Positions 7,927-16,104 of a stretch of 64,000 bases of DNA are shown one piece after another. The notes under the pieces are model-generated. The model did no database searches. It was not told the DNA's origin and saw only the letters and a list, made by a program, of their open reading frames with translations. The stretch comes from Nonomuraea africana (GTDB taxonomy: Bacteria; Actinomycetota; Actinomycetes; Streptosporangiales; Streptosporangiaceae), in contig NZ_JADBEF010000001.1 in assembly GCF_014873535.1 (NCBI RefSeq), positions 4,712,001 through 4,776,000 on the forward strand, read 5' to 3'. The position numbers and the translations under genes are program-made. Every line of letters starts with the position of its first letter. Positions within the stretch are counted from its first letter, which is position 1.

Positions 7927-9797
7927 CCGCCGATCTGACCGCCGAGGTCCTGCGCAACGCCCTCGTCGTGGCGGCCGAGGAGGCGAGCGTCGTCGTGGTC
8001 AGGTCGGCGTACTCGACCTTCATCGTGGAGGGCTCCGACGCCAGCGCCGCCGTCCTCGACGTCCGCGGACGCCTGATCGCCCAGTCCATGGCGACCACGC
8101 TGATGAACAGCATGGCGCTCAAGGTCGCCCTTCCCGCCCTGCTGGCCGACCATCCTCTCTCCGGCATGCGGCCAGGCGACGCCTACGTCATGAACGACGC
8201 CTACCGGGGCGGCGTCCACACCAACGACCTGCTCGTCTATCGCCCCGTCTTCGTCGCGGGCCGGCCCGCCTACCTCACCGCCACGATGATCCACGTCTCC
8301 GACCTCGGCGGTCTGTCGGCCGGCGGCATGGCCCCCCTCGCCACCGACATCTTCCTCGAAGGCCTCCAACTGCCTCCGGTACTGCTGGCCACCTCGGCGG
8401 GGATCGTTCCCGCCATCGAGGCGATCCTGCGCGCCAACTCCCGCACGCCCGACAAGGTGATGGGCGACGTCCGCGCGCTCCTCGCGGGCACCGCCGTCGC
8501 GGCGGCCCGCGTGTCCGCCCTGGTCTCGGAGTACGGCGCGGCGGGCCTGGCGAAAGGCGTCGACGACTACCTCGACCACACCGAGGCCCGCACCAGGGCC
8601 GCGCTCGCCGAGCTGCCGCGGGGCCGCTTCGCCGCGTCGTACCCGATCGACGACGACGGCGTCCATCCCGACCGTCCGCACGTCGTCCGCGTCACCGTCA
8701 CCCTCCCCTGCGAGTCACCGGTTCGAGAGGGAGGAGACACGGAGACCGGGCTGCCGAAGATCCCTCGCTCCCCGGGCACACCCGCGACAGGCCGCCAAGA
8801 GACACGGCTCCCAGAGACGGGCCTCCAGGAGACGGGCCTCCAGGAGCCGGAGTTCGAAGAGAGGGAGGGGGCGGCCGGGGCCCGAGGGGGTGCTCCCGTG
8901 GTGGTGGACTTCGCCGGGACCGACCCGCAGGTGCCCGCCGCGATCAACTCCTCGGCCTCCCAGTCGATGGCCGCCGCCGTCTTCGCCGTGCGCTGCTTCC
9001 TCGACCCCACGATCCCCATGAACGACGGCTGCCTGCGCGCCATCGACGTCCGCCTGCCCACCGGCTCCCTGCTCAACGCCACGCCCCCGCACCCCTGCGG
9101 CGGCCGCTTCGTGCCGATCTACGCCGCCATGGAGGCCGTCTTCCAGGCCCTCTCCGACGCGATGCCGGAGCGGGCCATCGCCGCCAGCGGCATCCTGCAG
9201 CCGTTCTCGATCGCCGCCGTGGGCGCGCCGTACTGGATCCACCTGTCCTACGACTTCGGCGGAGTCGGCGCGCGCCGCGGCCTGGACGGTCCCGACGCCA
9301 CGGGCGTGCACTTCGGGATCGGCCGCAACTCGGTGCCCCAGGCCGAGCCGGTGGAGACGCGCTGTCCGCTGATCGTGGAGTCGGTCGAGACCATCCCCGA
9401 CTCGGGTGGGCCCGGAATGTTCAGGGGCGGGCTCGGCTCGCGTACGGTGCTGAGGTTCCTGGCGCCCTGCCACGTCACCACCCGCGGCGACCGGCTGCGC
9501 CACGCCCCTCCCGGCCGCGACGGCGGGCGGCCGGGCCGGCTGGGCGGCTTCTTCAAACGCCACCTGGACGGCACGCTGGAACGCCTGCCGGCCAAGGCCG
9601 GCAACGTGCGGTTCGAGGAGGGCGAGGCGTTCGTCGTCGAGACGACGGGCGGCGGCGGCCTCGGCTCCCCCCTGGCCAGGGAGCGCGCCCTCGTCGAGGC
9701 CGACCTGAAGGCGGGCCTGATCACCGAACGGGGCGCCCGCGAGGACTACGGACTGCTCACCCCCGCCGCTTCACCAGCTCCGCCGGATCGAAACTGA
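7923..9797 (+). CDS. hyuB: Hydantoinase B/oxoprolinase family protein, with repeat-bearing insertion
   Basis: 624 residues, GTG start overlapping the hyuA stop. Conserved features include VVRSAYSTFIVEGSDASAAVLD, GDAYVMNDAYRGGVHTNDLLVYRPVF, INSSASQSMAAAVFAVRCFLDPTIPMNDGCLR, PCGGRFVPIYA and FRGGLGSRTVLRF. It is the partner subunit of hyuA and should form a heteromeric ATP-dependent amidohydrolase or carboxylase-type enzyme in the cytoplasm. Residues of about 268-326 form a low-complexity Glu/Thr/Gly/Leu-rich insertion (TGLQETGLQEPEFEEREG) that interrupts the usual fold; it is encoded by tandem 15-bp repeats and is probably a surface loop. The 3' end overlaps the convergent Uma2 gene by 41 nt. 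Confidence 0.88.
   Translation: MTADLTAEVLRNALVVAAEEASVVVVRSAYSTFIVEGSDASAAVLDVRGRLIAQSMATTLMNSMALKVALPALLADHPLSGMRPGDAYVMNDAYRGGVHTNDLLVYRPVFVAGRPAYLTATMIHVSDLGGLSAGGMAPLATDIFLEGLQLPPVLLATSAGIVPAIEAILRANSRTPDKVMGDVRALLAGTAVAAARVSALVSEYGAAGLAKGVDDYLDHTEARTRAALAELPRGRFAASYPIDDDGVHPDRPHVVRVTVTLPCESPVREGGDTETGLPKIPRSPGTPATGRQETRLPETGLQETGLQEPEFEEREGAAGARGGAPVVVDFAGTDPQVPAAINSSASQSMAAAVFAVRCFLDPTIPMNDGCLRAIDVRLPTGSLLNATPPHPCGGRFVPIYAAMEAVFQALSDAMPERAIAASGILQPFSIAAVGAPYWIHLSYDFGGVGARRGLDGPDATGVHFGIGRNSVPQAEPVETRCPLIVESVETIPDSGGPGMFRGGLGSRTVLRFLAPCHVTTRGDRLRHAPPGRDGGRPGRLGGFFKRHLDGTLERLPAKAGNVRFEEGEAFVVETTGGGGLGSPLARERALVEADLKAGLITERGAREDYGLLTPAASPAPPDRN
8814..8843 (+). repeat. Two perfect 15-bp tandem repeats inside hyuB
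   Basis: GAGACGGGCCTCCAG occurs at 8814-8828 and again at 8829-8843, flanked by degenerate copies (about 8790-8813 and 8844-8850). The period is a multiple of three, so the frame is kept, giving the peptide ETGLQETGLQE. Confidence 0.85.
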
Positions 9798-10350
9798 CCT
9801 CGAACGGCGTGGCGAGGGTGGCGAGCTCGCCCGCCTTGTGGATCACGGGCGCCTCGTAGGCGTCCTTGTCGAGCTGGTAGGTGTAGAGCGTCGGCCCCTC
9901 GGAGAGCTCGATCCGCCAGTAGACGGGGATCCCCGCCGCCGCGTAGGCCTCCCGCTTGAGCGCCCGGTCGCGCGCCTGCGTGCTGGGGCTGACGACCTCC
10001 ACGGCCAGCAGCACTTCTGCCGGCCTGAACATCAGCCCGGCGGTCTCCACCGACTCCGTGGGCACCACCACGAGGTCGGGGATGTAGTAATTCCTGTCGT
10101 CCACCCGGAGGTTGACCGTCGAAAGCGGTTCAAGCGCGTCAGGAGCCGCGACGTCGAGGATCAGCTCGAGACGGCGGATGACTCGCTGGTGCAGGGGAAG
10201 GGGGGCAGGGCTCACGAGTAGGCTCCCGTTGAAGAGCTCGTAACGGTTCCCGTCGTCGGGGAACTTGAGCAGGTCGTCGACGGTGAACGGCGGCTCTCCT
10301 GGAAGAACCGTGCGCCTCGTGGTCGGTTCGGTCGTCGCCATCGCGGTCAC
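9757..10350 (-). CDS. Uma2 family (DUF820) PD-(D/E)XK-fold protein
   Basis: 197 residues from GTG 10350, which follows a GATACT box by 6 nt; ATG 10341 is an alternative. The restriction-endonuclease-like core is visible: YYIPDLVVV (Asp), LAVEVVSPST (Glu) and ALKREAYAAAGIPVYW (Lys), in the order seen in Uma2 proteins. N-terminal FTVDDLLKFPDDGNRYELFNGSLLVSPAP is also typical. These proteins are common and often multicopy in actinomycetes and cyanobacteria; their biological role is not settled. No partner gene is adjacent. Confidence 0.88.
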   Translation of the reverse strand: MTAMATTEPTTRRTVLPGEPPFTVDDLLKFPDDGNRYELFNGSLLVSPAPLPLHQRVIRRLELILDVAAPDALEPLSTVNLRVDDRNYYIPDLVVVPTESVETAGLMFRPAEVLLAVEVVSPSTQARDRALKREAYAAAGIPVYWRIELSEGPTLYTYQLDKDAYEAPVIHKAGELATLATPFEVSFDPAELVKRRG

Positions 10351-10404
10351 CCATCCAGTATCGGGAGTCCAGCCCTTGCACACATGCTACTTCCCTGATT
10401 TCAG

Positions 10405-11043
10405 CTACTTTCCGTCACGAGGCCGCCACGAAAGGGCGCCCTGGCGGACCGCCGCGTGGACGGCGCGGGCGATGCGGGCGCCGTACGGCGAGCGAGGCCC
10501 GCCGAAGATCTCCTCGGGGCCGGATAAGGGGACGGCGACGCAGACGGCGTCCGAGGCGGTCCCCGTGCCGGGGAACCCGGCCTCGACCAGCGCCTGGGTC
10601 TTCGCCTCCGTGACGGTCATGACCGCGTTGACCAGTGCCGCGTCGGTCATCGGGACGGGCACGGTCACCAGGATGTTGATCGTGCCCACCCGCATGGGCG
10701 CCAGCTCGGGATCGACGTGTCCGGGATGCGCCGCGGCCCAGGTGGGCACGCGGAGCCCGACCGTGGCGACGGCCTCGACGCCGCCGTCCGAGCCCGTCGT
10801 GTAGCGGTCGACCGAGGCGGCGGTCATCATGCCGACCCCCTCGCCGCCGGGGCCGAGGCCGATCAGGTGGTCCACCGGGTCCATGCGCGAGTATCCGGCG
10901 GTGACCTGGGCGTTCAGCACCCACGAGCGCGGCCCGATGCCGCCGCCGAGCATCGCGGAGGAGATCATCCGCCAGCCCGGGCCGAACTCCCACAGCAGCG
11001 CGCCGAGGCGCTCGCCCTCCTCGGTGCGGTACGACAGCTTCAC
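10405..11043 (-). CDS. cbiZ: Adenosylcobinamide amidohydrolase
   Basis: 212 residues. The GTG start overlaps the ATPase stop as GTGA. CbiZ-family features are GWRMISSAMLGGGIGPRSWVLNAQV, GEGVGMMTAASV, INILVTVPVPMTDAALVNAVMTVTEAKTQAL and TGTASDAVCVAVP. CbiZ removes the aminopropanol side chain from (adenosyl)cobinamide to give cobyric acid, allowing salvage of incomplete corrinoids into cobalamin. It is the last gene of the riboswitch-controlled uptake operon, which fixes the operon's substrate as a corrinoid rather than a siderophore. Confidence 0.9.
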   Translation of the reverse strand: MKLSYRTEEGERLGALLWEFGPGWRMISSAMLGGGIGPRSWVLNAQVTAGYSRMDPVDHLIGLGPGGEGVGMMTAASVDRYTTGSDGGVEAVATVGLRVPTWAAAHPGHVDPELAPMRVGTINILVTVPVPMTDAALVNAVMTVTEAKTQALVEAGFPGTGTASDAVCVAVPLSGPEEIFGGPRSPYGARIARAVHAAVRQGALSWRPRDGK

Positions 11044-11804
11044 CGGCCCCTCACCAGGTGGACGACGGGCCGCCCGTCGGGGCCCGGCTCGATCTTGACA
11101 TGCGCGTCGAAGTGCTTGCCGACCAGCGACTCGGTCAGCACCTCGGCCGGCTGGCCCGAGGCCACGGCACGCCCTTCCGCCAGGAGCAGGAGCCGGTCGG
11201 CGTACTGTCCGGCGAGGCTGAGGTCGTGCAGGGTGGTGATGACGGTGAGCCCGTCGGCGAGCCTGAGGTGGTCGACGAGTTCGAGCACCTGCTGCTGGTG
11301 TCCGAGGTCGAGCGCGGTGGTGGGCTCGTCGAGCAGCAGGACGGGCGCCTCCTGGGCCAGCGCCCTGGCCAGCACGACCCGCTGCCGCTCGCCGCCTGAG
11401 AGGTTCTCCACCCGCCGCCCGGCCAGCGCGGTCAGGTCGAGCCGGTCGAGCACCGAGGCGGTCACGTCCCTGTCCCTGCGGCTCTCGCGCCCCAGATAGG
11501 GGATGTACGGCGTGCGCCCCAGCAGCGCGTAGTCGAAGACCGTCATGTCGGGCGGCAGCCCGGGGGTCTGCGGAGCGAAGGCGACCGTCCTCGCCCGCTC
11601 CCTCGGACGGCCCAGCGGCGCCGAGTCGAACAGGACCGAGCCCTCGAACGGGACCAGCCCCATGATGGCCCGTAGCAGCGTCGACTTGCCCGCGCCATTG
11701 GGCCCGATGACGGCCAGCCACTCGCCCCGCCGTACCGTCAGATCGACCCCGGAGAGGACGGGCCGCCCGCCGAGGGTGACGGACACCCCCTCGATCTCGA
11801 TCAC
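11040..11804 (-). CDS. btuD: Corrinoid ABC transporter ATP-binding protein
   Basis: 254 residues. Walker A GPNGAGKST is at about 34-42, with Q-loop FAPQTPG, signature NLSGGERQRVVLARAL, Walker B VLLLDEPTTALD and switch His TLHDLSLA. It is a cytoplasmic FecE/BtuD-type subunit energising import. ATGA overlap with the permease upstream and GTGA overlap with cbiZ downstream indicate one translationally coupled operon. Sequence alone would also permit heme or siderophore transport; cbiZ and the cobalamin riboswitch decide for corrinoid. Confidence 0.9.
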   Translation of the reverse strand: MIEIEGVSVTLGGRPVLSGVDLTVRRGEWLAVIGPNGAGKSTLLRAIMGLVPFEGSVLFDSAPLGRPRERARTVAFAPQTPGLPPDMTVFDYALLGRTPYIPYLGRESRRDRDVTASVLDRLDLTALAGRRVENLSGGERQRVVLARALAQEAPVLLLDEPTTALDLGHQQQVLELVDHLRLADGLTVITTLHDLSLAGQYADRLLLLAEGRAVASGQPAEVLTESLVGKHFDAHVKIEPGPDGRPVVHLVRGR

Positions 11805-12832
11805 ATCTCCGCCCTCCTGGTCATGCGCAGCACGCCCACGAAGAACGGCGCGCCAATGAAGGCGGTCACGACGCCGATGGGCAGCTCGGCCGGGGCGATG
11901 ACGGTGCGCGCGGCGAGGTCGGCCAGCACCAGGAAGGCGCCGCCGCCGATCAGCGAGAGCGGCAGCACGACCCGGTAGGAGCCGCCGGCGAGGCGGCGCA
12001 CGACGTGCGGGACGACGATGCCGACGAAGGCGATGAGCCCGCTCACCGCGACGGCCGCCGCGGTGGCCAGGCAGGCGGCGAAGAGCACCACGAGCCGGAC
12101 CCGTGCCGCCCTGACGCCCAGCGCGGTCGCCTCCTCGTCACCGACCGCCAGCACGTCGAGCATCCGCCCGTGCAGCAGGAGCAGGACGGACGAGACCAGC
12201 GCGTAGGGGGCGACGAGCGAGAGCTGGTCCCAGCCGCCGTGCACGTCGCCGAGGATCCAGGAGTAGATGCGCCTGAGCTCCTCGACCTTGAGCTGCTGCA
12301 CGAAGGTCTGGATCGCGGTGAGGAAGGAGGTGACGGCGACGCCCGCCAGGACGAGGGTGACGGTGCCGCCCGACCGTCCGGCGGTGTTGCCGAGGGCGTA
12401 GGCGAGGAAGACGCCGCCGACCGCGCCCGCGAACGCGGCAGGCGGGATGGCGGCGCCGCCGCCCGGCAGGAACACGATCACCATCGTGACCGTGAGGCCT
12501 GCGCCCGCCGCGGCGCCGAGCAGGTAGGGGTCGGCCAGCGGGTTGCGGAAGACGCCCTGGTAGCCGCCGCCGGCCAGGGCGAGCAGGCCGCCGACCGTGG
12601 CGGCGACCAGCACCCGCGGCAGCCTGATCTGCCACAGCAGGCCCTCCTCGATCGGGGCGAGCCCCGCGTCGATCTGGAGGCCCGGCAGCCAGTCGAGCAC
12701 CTGCAGCACGACCTGCCAGGGCGAGATGCCCGCCGCGCCGCCCAGCATCCCGGCGATCATGGAGAGCGCGAGGACGGCGAGGGCGGCCACGACCCAGACG
12801 GGCCTGGCCCTGGCGGGCACGTGCGCGGTCAC
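11801..12832 (-). CDS. btuC: Corrinoid ABC transporter permease (FecCD/BtuC family)
   Basis: 343 residues, GTG start overlapping the binding-protein stop by 4 nt. About nine or ten transmembrane helices are visible. Family motifs are IRLPRVLVAATVGGLLALAGGGYQGVFRNPLADPYLLG, GVAVTSFLTAIQTF, SGLIAFVGIVVPHVVRRLAG and LPIGVVTAFIGAPFFVGVL. It forms the homodimeric channel in the inner membrane with the ATPase at 11040 and receives substrate from the lipoprotein encoded at 12829. Confidence 0.9.
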   Translation of the reverse strand: MTAHVPARARPVWVVAALAVLALSMIAGMLGGAAGISPWQVVLQVLDWLPGLQIDAGLAPIEEGLLWQIRLPRVLVAATVGGLLALAGGGYQGVFRNPLADPYLLGAAAGAGLTVTMVIVFLPGGGAAIPPAAFAGAVGGVFLAYALGNTAGRSGGTVTLVLAGVAVTSFLTAIQTFVQQLKVEELRRIYSWILGDVHGGWDQLSLVAPYALVSSVLLLLHGRMLDVLAVGDEEATALGVRAARVRLVVLFAACLATAAAVAVSGLIAFVGIVVPHVVRRLAGGSYRVVLPLSLIGGGAFLVLADLAARTVIAPAELPIGVVTAFIGAPFFVGVLRMTRRAEM

Positions 12833-13788
12833 CGGCCTCCGCTGGCCTTCTGCACGGCCTGGCCGATCGTGGTGGCCAGATCGACGATGCGCGGGCCCCA
12901 GCGGGAGGCGATGTCGTCGTCGAGCTGGACGACGCCGTCGTTCTTGACCGCCTTGAGCTCCTTCCACCCTGGCCTGGCGGCCAGCGTCTCCCTGCTCTGC
13001 TTGCAGCACTTCACGTCGGCGAGGAAGATCAGGTCGGGGTCGGCCTGGGCGACGAACTCGGCCGACAGCTTGGGGTAGCCGCCCGCCGCGTCGGGCGCCT
13101 GGTCGGCCACGTTGACCAGCCCGAACATCGAGTAGATCTGGCCGATGAAGGTGTTGGAGGTCGCCGCGTAGGGCGTGGTGTCGAGCTCGTGGTAGTAGGT
13201 GAGCTTCTTGCCGTCGGGCGCCTGCGCGGCCAGCTTCTCCATCGCCGACTTCATGCCTGCCACGACCTCGTCGGCCTTGGCCTTGTTGCCCGTGGCGAGG
13301 CCGAGATCGGTGATCTCGTCGTAGGCGTCGTCGATCTTGGTGGCGGCCGGCTCGACCAGGACCGGTACGTTCACCTTGGCCAGCTCGGCGGCGACCTTGT
13401 CGTCGGAGGCGATGACCAGGTCGGGCTGGTGGGCGATGATCGCCTCGACGTTCGGCTTGAAGCCCGACAGGTCGGTCTTGGGGGCCTCTGCCGGGTGGTT
13501 GGAGAGCGCGTCGACCGCGACGACCTGGGGGCCCGCGCCGATCGCGAAGAGGGACTCGGTGGCGGTGGGCGAGATCGAGACGATGCGCTCGGGCCGCTTG
13601 GGGATCGTGACCTCGCCGTTGGCCGCCTGGACCTTGGCGGGGAAGGCGGCGTCTGTCGCGGAGGAGGAGGCGGGGGCGGGGGCGCTGGACGCGGGAGCGC
13701 TGGACGGGGTCGCGCCGGTCTGGCCGCAGCCCGCCAGCATGACCGTTCCCAGCAGCGCGCCCGCGAAGGCCGTGCGTACGGGCCTCAC
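12829..13788 (-). CDS. btuF: Corrinoid-binding lipoprotein of ABC transporter
   Basis: 319 residues from GTG 13788, with an AAAGGA ribosome site 5-6 nt upstream; a GTG 15 nt further upstream has no such site. Signal peptide with lipobox LAGC (about 16-19), then a Ser/Ala/Pro linker and a class III (BtuF/FepB-type) binding domain: PERIVSISPTATESLFAIGAGPQVVAVD, IIAHQPDLVIASDD, DEITDLGLATG and RPGWKELKAVKNDGVVQLDDDIASRWGPRIVDL. It is lipid-anchored outside the membrane and delivers corrinoid to btuC. First gene after the cobalamin riboswitch. Confidence 0.9.
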   Translation of the reverse strand: MRPVRTAFAGALLGTVMLAGCGQTGATPSSAPASSAPAPASSSATDAAFPAKVQAANGEVTIPKRPERIVSISPTATESLFAIGAGPQVVAVDALSNHPAEAPKTDLSGFKPNVEAIIAHQPDLVIASDDKVAAELAKVNVPVLVEPAATKIDDAYDEITDLGLATGNKAKADEVVAGMKSAMEKLAAQAPDGKKLTYYHELDTTPYAATSNTFIGQIYSMFGLVNVADQAPDAAGGYPKLSAEFVAQADPDLIFLADVKCCKQSRETLAARPGWKELKAVKNDGVVQLDDDIASRWGPRIVDLATTIGQAVQKASGGR

Positions 13789-13854
13789 GAGAAGTCCTTT
13801 CACATCGGAACCGAGAGACCCGCGAAAACGCGACGGATCACCCTTTTCCACGAG

Positions 13855-13968
13855 GGTTGATGACGTCAGCGCAGCGGCAGGCGACCTGGCTTTGACAGTT
13901 GCGGGACAGCGCCGGAATCACACCGGACTTCGCTGCGGCACTACGCGTCGGACAAACGTTATCAATCC
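13855..13968 (-). ncRNA. Cobalamin riboswitch upstream of corrinoid uptake operon
   Basis: Read on the minus strand, this leader has the conserved core order of the cobalamin aptamer: an AAGTCCGGTG stretch, GATTCCGGCGCTGTCCCGC, AACTGT, then the B12-box-like GCCAGGTCGCCTGCC (about 13875-13889). It ends 60-70 nt before the btuF start. Downstream lie two hairpins that could act as expression platform: ATCACCCT paired with AGGGTTGAT (13837-13861 region) and CGCG-TTTT-CGCG (13821-13832). High cobalamin should switch the operon off. Confidence 0.9.
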
Positions 13969-14000
13969 TCCCCGCCAGGCCGAAGTCAAGGGGTCTGGGG

Positions 14001-14861
14001 TCAAGAGGTACCGAGCTGGGCCTCCGCCTCGGCGATGACTTCCTGCAGGTGCAGGCCGCGGGCGGCGTCGAGCGGGTGGCCGCCGCCCTGCCGTACCGTC
14101 CTGGCGAACTCCTCGGCCACGACGTGGAGCGGGTCGTCGTCGAAGTGGGGCAGGCGGGCGTTGCCGAGCGTGCCGTACACCTCGATGCGTTGCGGGGGCA
14201 GGTCGCCGCCCGCGGCCATGGACAGCGACGCCTCGCTGACGGCGCCGCTCTCGTGCTCGAGCAGCAGGCCGACCCAGCGGAGCGGGTCGCCGTGCGCGCG
14301 CACGCCGACCACCCTGCCGAGCGCGGCGTCGAGGACGTCGATGACGTGCGGCCCGACGTCGAGCAGCGCGCCGCGCTCGAGCCGCCACGGGGTGGCGAAG
14401 GGGCCTGCGCCGGTCAGCGCGCCGGAGATGTTGGCGGCGTGGCCGCCGAACGCCTCGATCTGGGCGCACCTGGCGAGGAAGTCCCTGGTCTGCGGCGCGT
14501 AGCGGAGCGTGAGCAGCATCTGGGAGGGCACGCCCGCCTCGGCCACCGCCTCGGCCAGCCGGCGCGCGCCGTCGAGGTCGGCGGCGAGGGGCTTCTCCAG
14601 CAGCAGCGCCTTGCCCGCCCTGGCGGCCCGGACGGCCAGCTCAGCCTGGACGGCCGGCGGCACGCAGAACGCCACCGCCTCGACCGCGTCGAACAGCTCC
14701 TCGATCCGCTCGTAGACGGGTGCGCCCAGCCTGGCCGCGGCCTCGGGACGGCGCGCCCACACGCCTGCCAATCTGGTGTACGGGCCCTTGGCCAGCATCG
14801 GCGCGTGCGCCATCTCCGCCCACGGGCCGGCGCCGATCAATCCTACCGCGACAGGCTCCAT
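14001..14861 (-). CDS. Gfo/Idh/MocA family NAD(P)-dependent oxidoreductase
   Basis: 286 residues from ATG 14861, placed by TAGAGT 7 nt upstream (leaderless). The Rossmann part carries GLIGAGPWAEMAHAPML, FCVPPAVQAEL and the family motif LLLEKPLA; the C-terminal alpha/beta domain contains GALLDVGPHVIDVLDAALG. The enzyme should oxidise or reduce a sugar, inositol or similar polyol derivative in the cytosol. It follows the phyH-PTE-P450 operon on the same strand with a 55-nt gap but has its own promoter box. Substrate unknown. Confidence 0.88.
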   Translation of the reverse strand: MEPVAVGLIGAGPWAEMAHAPMLAKGPYTRLAGVWARRPEAAARLGAPVYERIEELFDAVEAVAFCVPPAVQAELAVRAARAGKALLLEKPLAADLDGARRLAEAVAEAGVPSQMLLTLRYAPQTRDFLARCAQIEAFGGHAANISGALTGAGPFATPWRLERGALLDVGPHVIDVLDAALGRVVGVRAHGDPLRWVGLLLEHESGAVSEASLSMAAGGDLPPQRIEVYGTLGNARLPHFDDDPLHVVAEEFARTVRQGGGHPLDAARGLHLQEVIAEAEAQLGTS

Positions 14862-14916
14862 GATCTTCACTCTAGGGCCTGCGCCGCGCCGCGCACCACC
14901 GGGCCGTCACGGCGGC

Positions 14917-16104
14917 TCACCACTCCACGAGCAGGGACGGCAGCCCGCGCCCGACGATCGACCTGCGGTAGGCGACGGGCGCGCCCGGCGCCAGCCTGAG
15001 TCCGGGAAGGCGGCGGCCGAGCACCTCCAGGGCGGTGCGCAGCTGGAGCCTGCCGAGCGCGGCGCCGACGCAGAAGTGGATGCCGTAGCCGAAGACCAGG
15101 TGCGCGTCGGCGTTGGCCCTGTCGATCACGAAGGTCTCGGGGCCGGGGAAGACGCTCTCGTCGTGAGCGGCGGAGTCGGTCGACAGCAGCACCAGCGCCC
15201 CCGCCGGAATGGTCACGCCGTGCAGCTCGACCTCGGCGGTGGTGTGGCGGAAGGAGCCGAGGGAGGCGCCGTCGATCCGCATGCACTCCTCTACCGCGTT
15301 CGGGACCAGCGAGGGTCGCACCGGCCACGGCCCCTCGCGCAGCAGGCGCAGGACACTGTTGCCGAGCTGGTTGGGCACGGTGTCGTTGCCGCCGAGCAGG
15401 ATCGTGGAGATCAGCTCGACGACCTCCCGGTGGGTGAGCTCCTTGCCGATGAGGGAGGTCATCAGCGAGGTGAAGTCGTCCTGGGGGTCCTTGGCCCTGG
15501 CCGCGACCAGCCTGTCGACGTAGTCGAGGTAGGTCAGGAAGCTGTCGGCCAGCTCCAGCTGCCTGGCGGGCGGCTGGGGCGAGAGGAACAGCTGGAACCA
15601 GTCCTTGACCTTGTGCTGGACGAACTCCTCGTCGGACTCGGGCACGCCGATGAAGGCGGCGGTGAGCTTCACCGACGGCTCGTGCGCGATCTCCTGGACG
15701 AAGTCGGCCGCGCGGCGCCGTACGAGCCGGTCGAGCAGGTCCTCGTTGAGGTCGCGGAAGCGGCGCTCCATGGCGGCCACCGCGCGCGGGGTGAAGGCCC
15801 GCGAGACCGAGCGGCGCAGGCGGGTGTGGTCGGGCGGGTCCACGTTGGCCACGAAGCTGGACAGGAACGAGCCGTGCTCGCCCAGCTTCGCCCTCGTCTC
15901 CTCGGTGAGGCTGCGCGAGATCGTCAGCGAGCCCCTCGACGAATAGACGCGCGGGTTGCCGTAGGCGGCGCGCACGTCGGCGTACCTGGTCAGGACGTAC
16001 GCGCCCAGGTGCGCGCTGCGGAAGACCGGCTGCTCGTGCCGCAACCTCCTCAGGAAGTCGTACGGCGCGGCGACGTGCCAGTCCTGGGTGACGTCGAAGT
16101 CCAT
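14917..16104 (-). CDS. Cytochrome P450
   Basis: 395 residues. The heme loop is FGYGIHFCVGAALGRLQ with the axial Cys, the I-helix motif is LLGGNDTVPNQL (Asp-Thr present), the K-helix ExxR is EECMR, and VDPPDHTRLRRSVSRAFTPR is the usual region before. The length is typical of soluble bacterial class I P450s. No ferredoxin or reductase is adjacent. The ATG at 16104 lies inside the 3' end of the phosphotriesterase-family gene (55-nt overlap in another frame), so the two are almost certainly on one transcript. It is the last gene of the phyH-PTE-P450 operon, and together with the dioxygenase suggests stepwise oxidation of one substrate. Confidence 0.93.
   Translation of the reverse strand: MDFDVTQDWHVAAPYDFLRRLRHEQPVFRSAHLGAYVLTRYADVRAAYGNPRVYSSRGSLTISRSLTEETRAKLGEHGSFLSSFVANVDPPDHTRLRRSVSRAFTPRAVAAMERRFRDLNEDLLDRLVRRRAADFVQEIAHEPSVKLTAAFIGVPESDEEFVQHKVKDWFQLFLSPQPPARQLELADSFLTYLDYVDRLVAARAKDPQDDFTSLMTSLIGKELTHREVVELISTILLGGNDTVPNQLGNSVLRLLREGPWPVRPSLVPNAVEECMRIDGASLGSFRHTTAEVELHGVTIPAGALVLLSTDSAAHDESVFPGPETFVIDRANADAHLVFGYGIHFCVGAALGRLQLRTALEVLGRRLPGLRLAPGAPVAYRRSIVGRGLPSLLVEW

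Noticed and set aside
12829..13788. Naming the binding protein as a siderophore receptor
   Set aside because: The upstream cobalamin riboswitch and downstream cbiZ indicate a corrinoid ligand.
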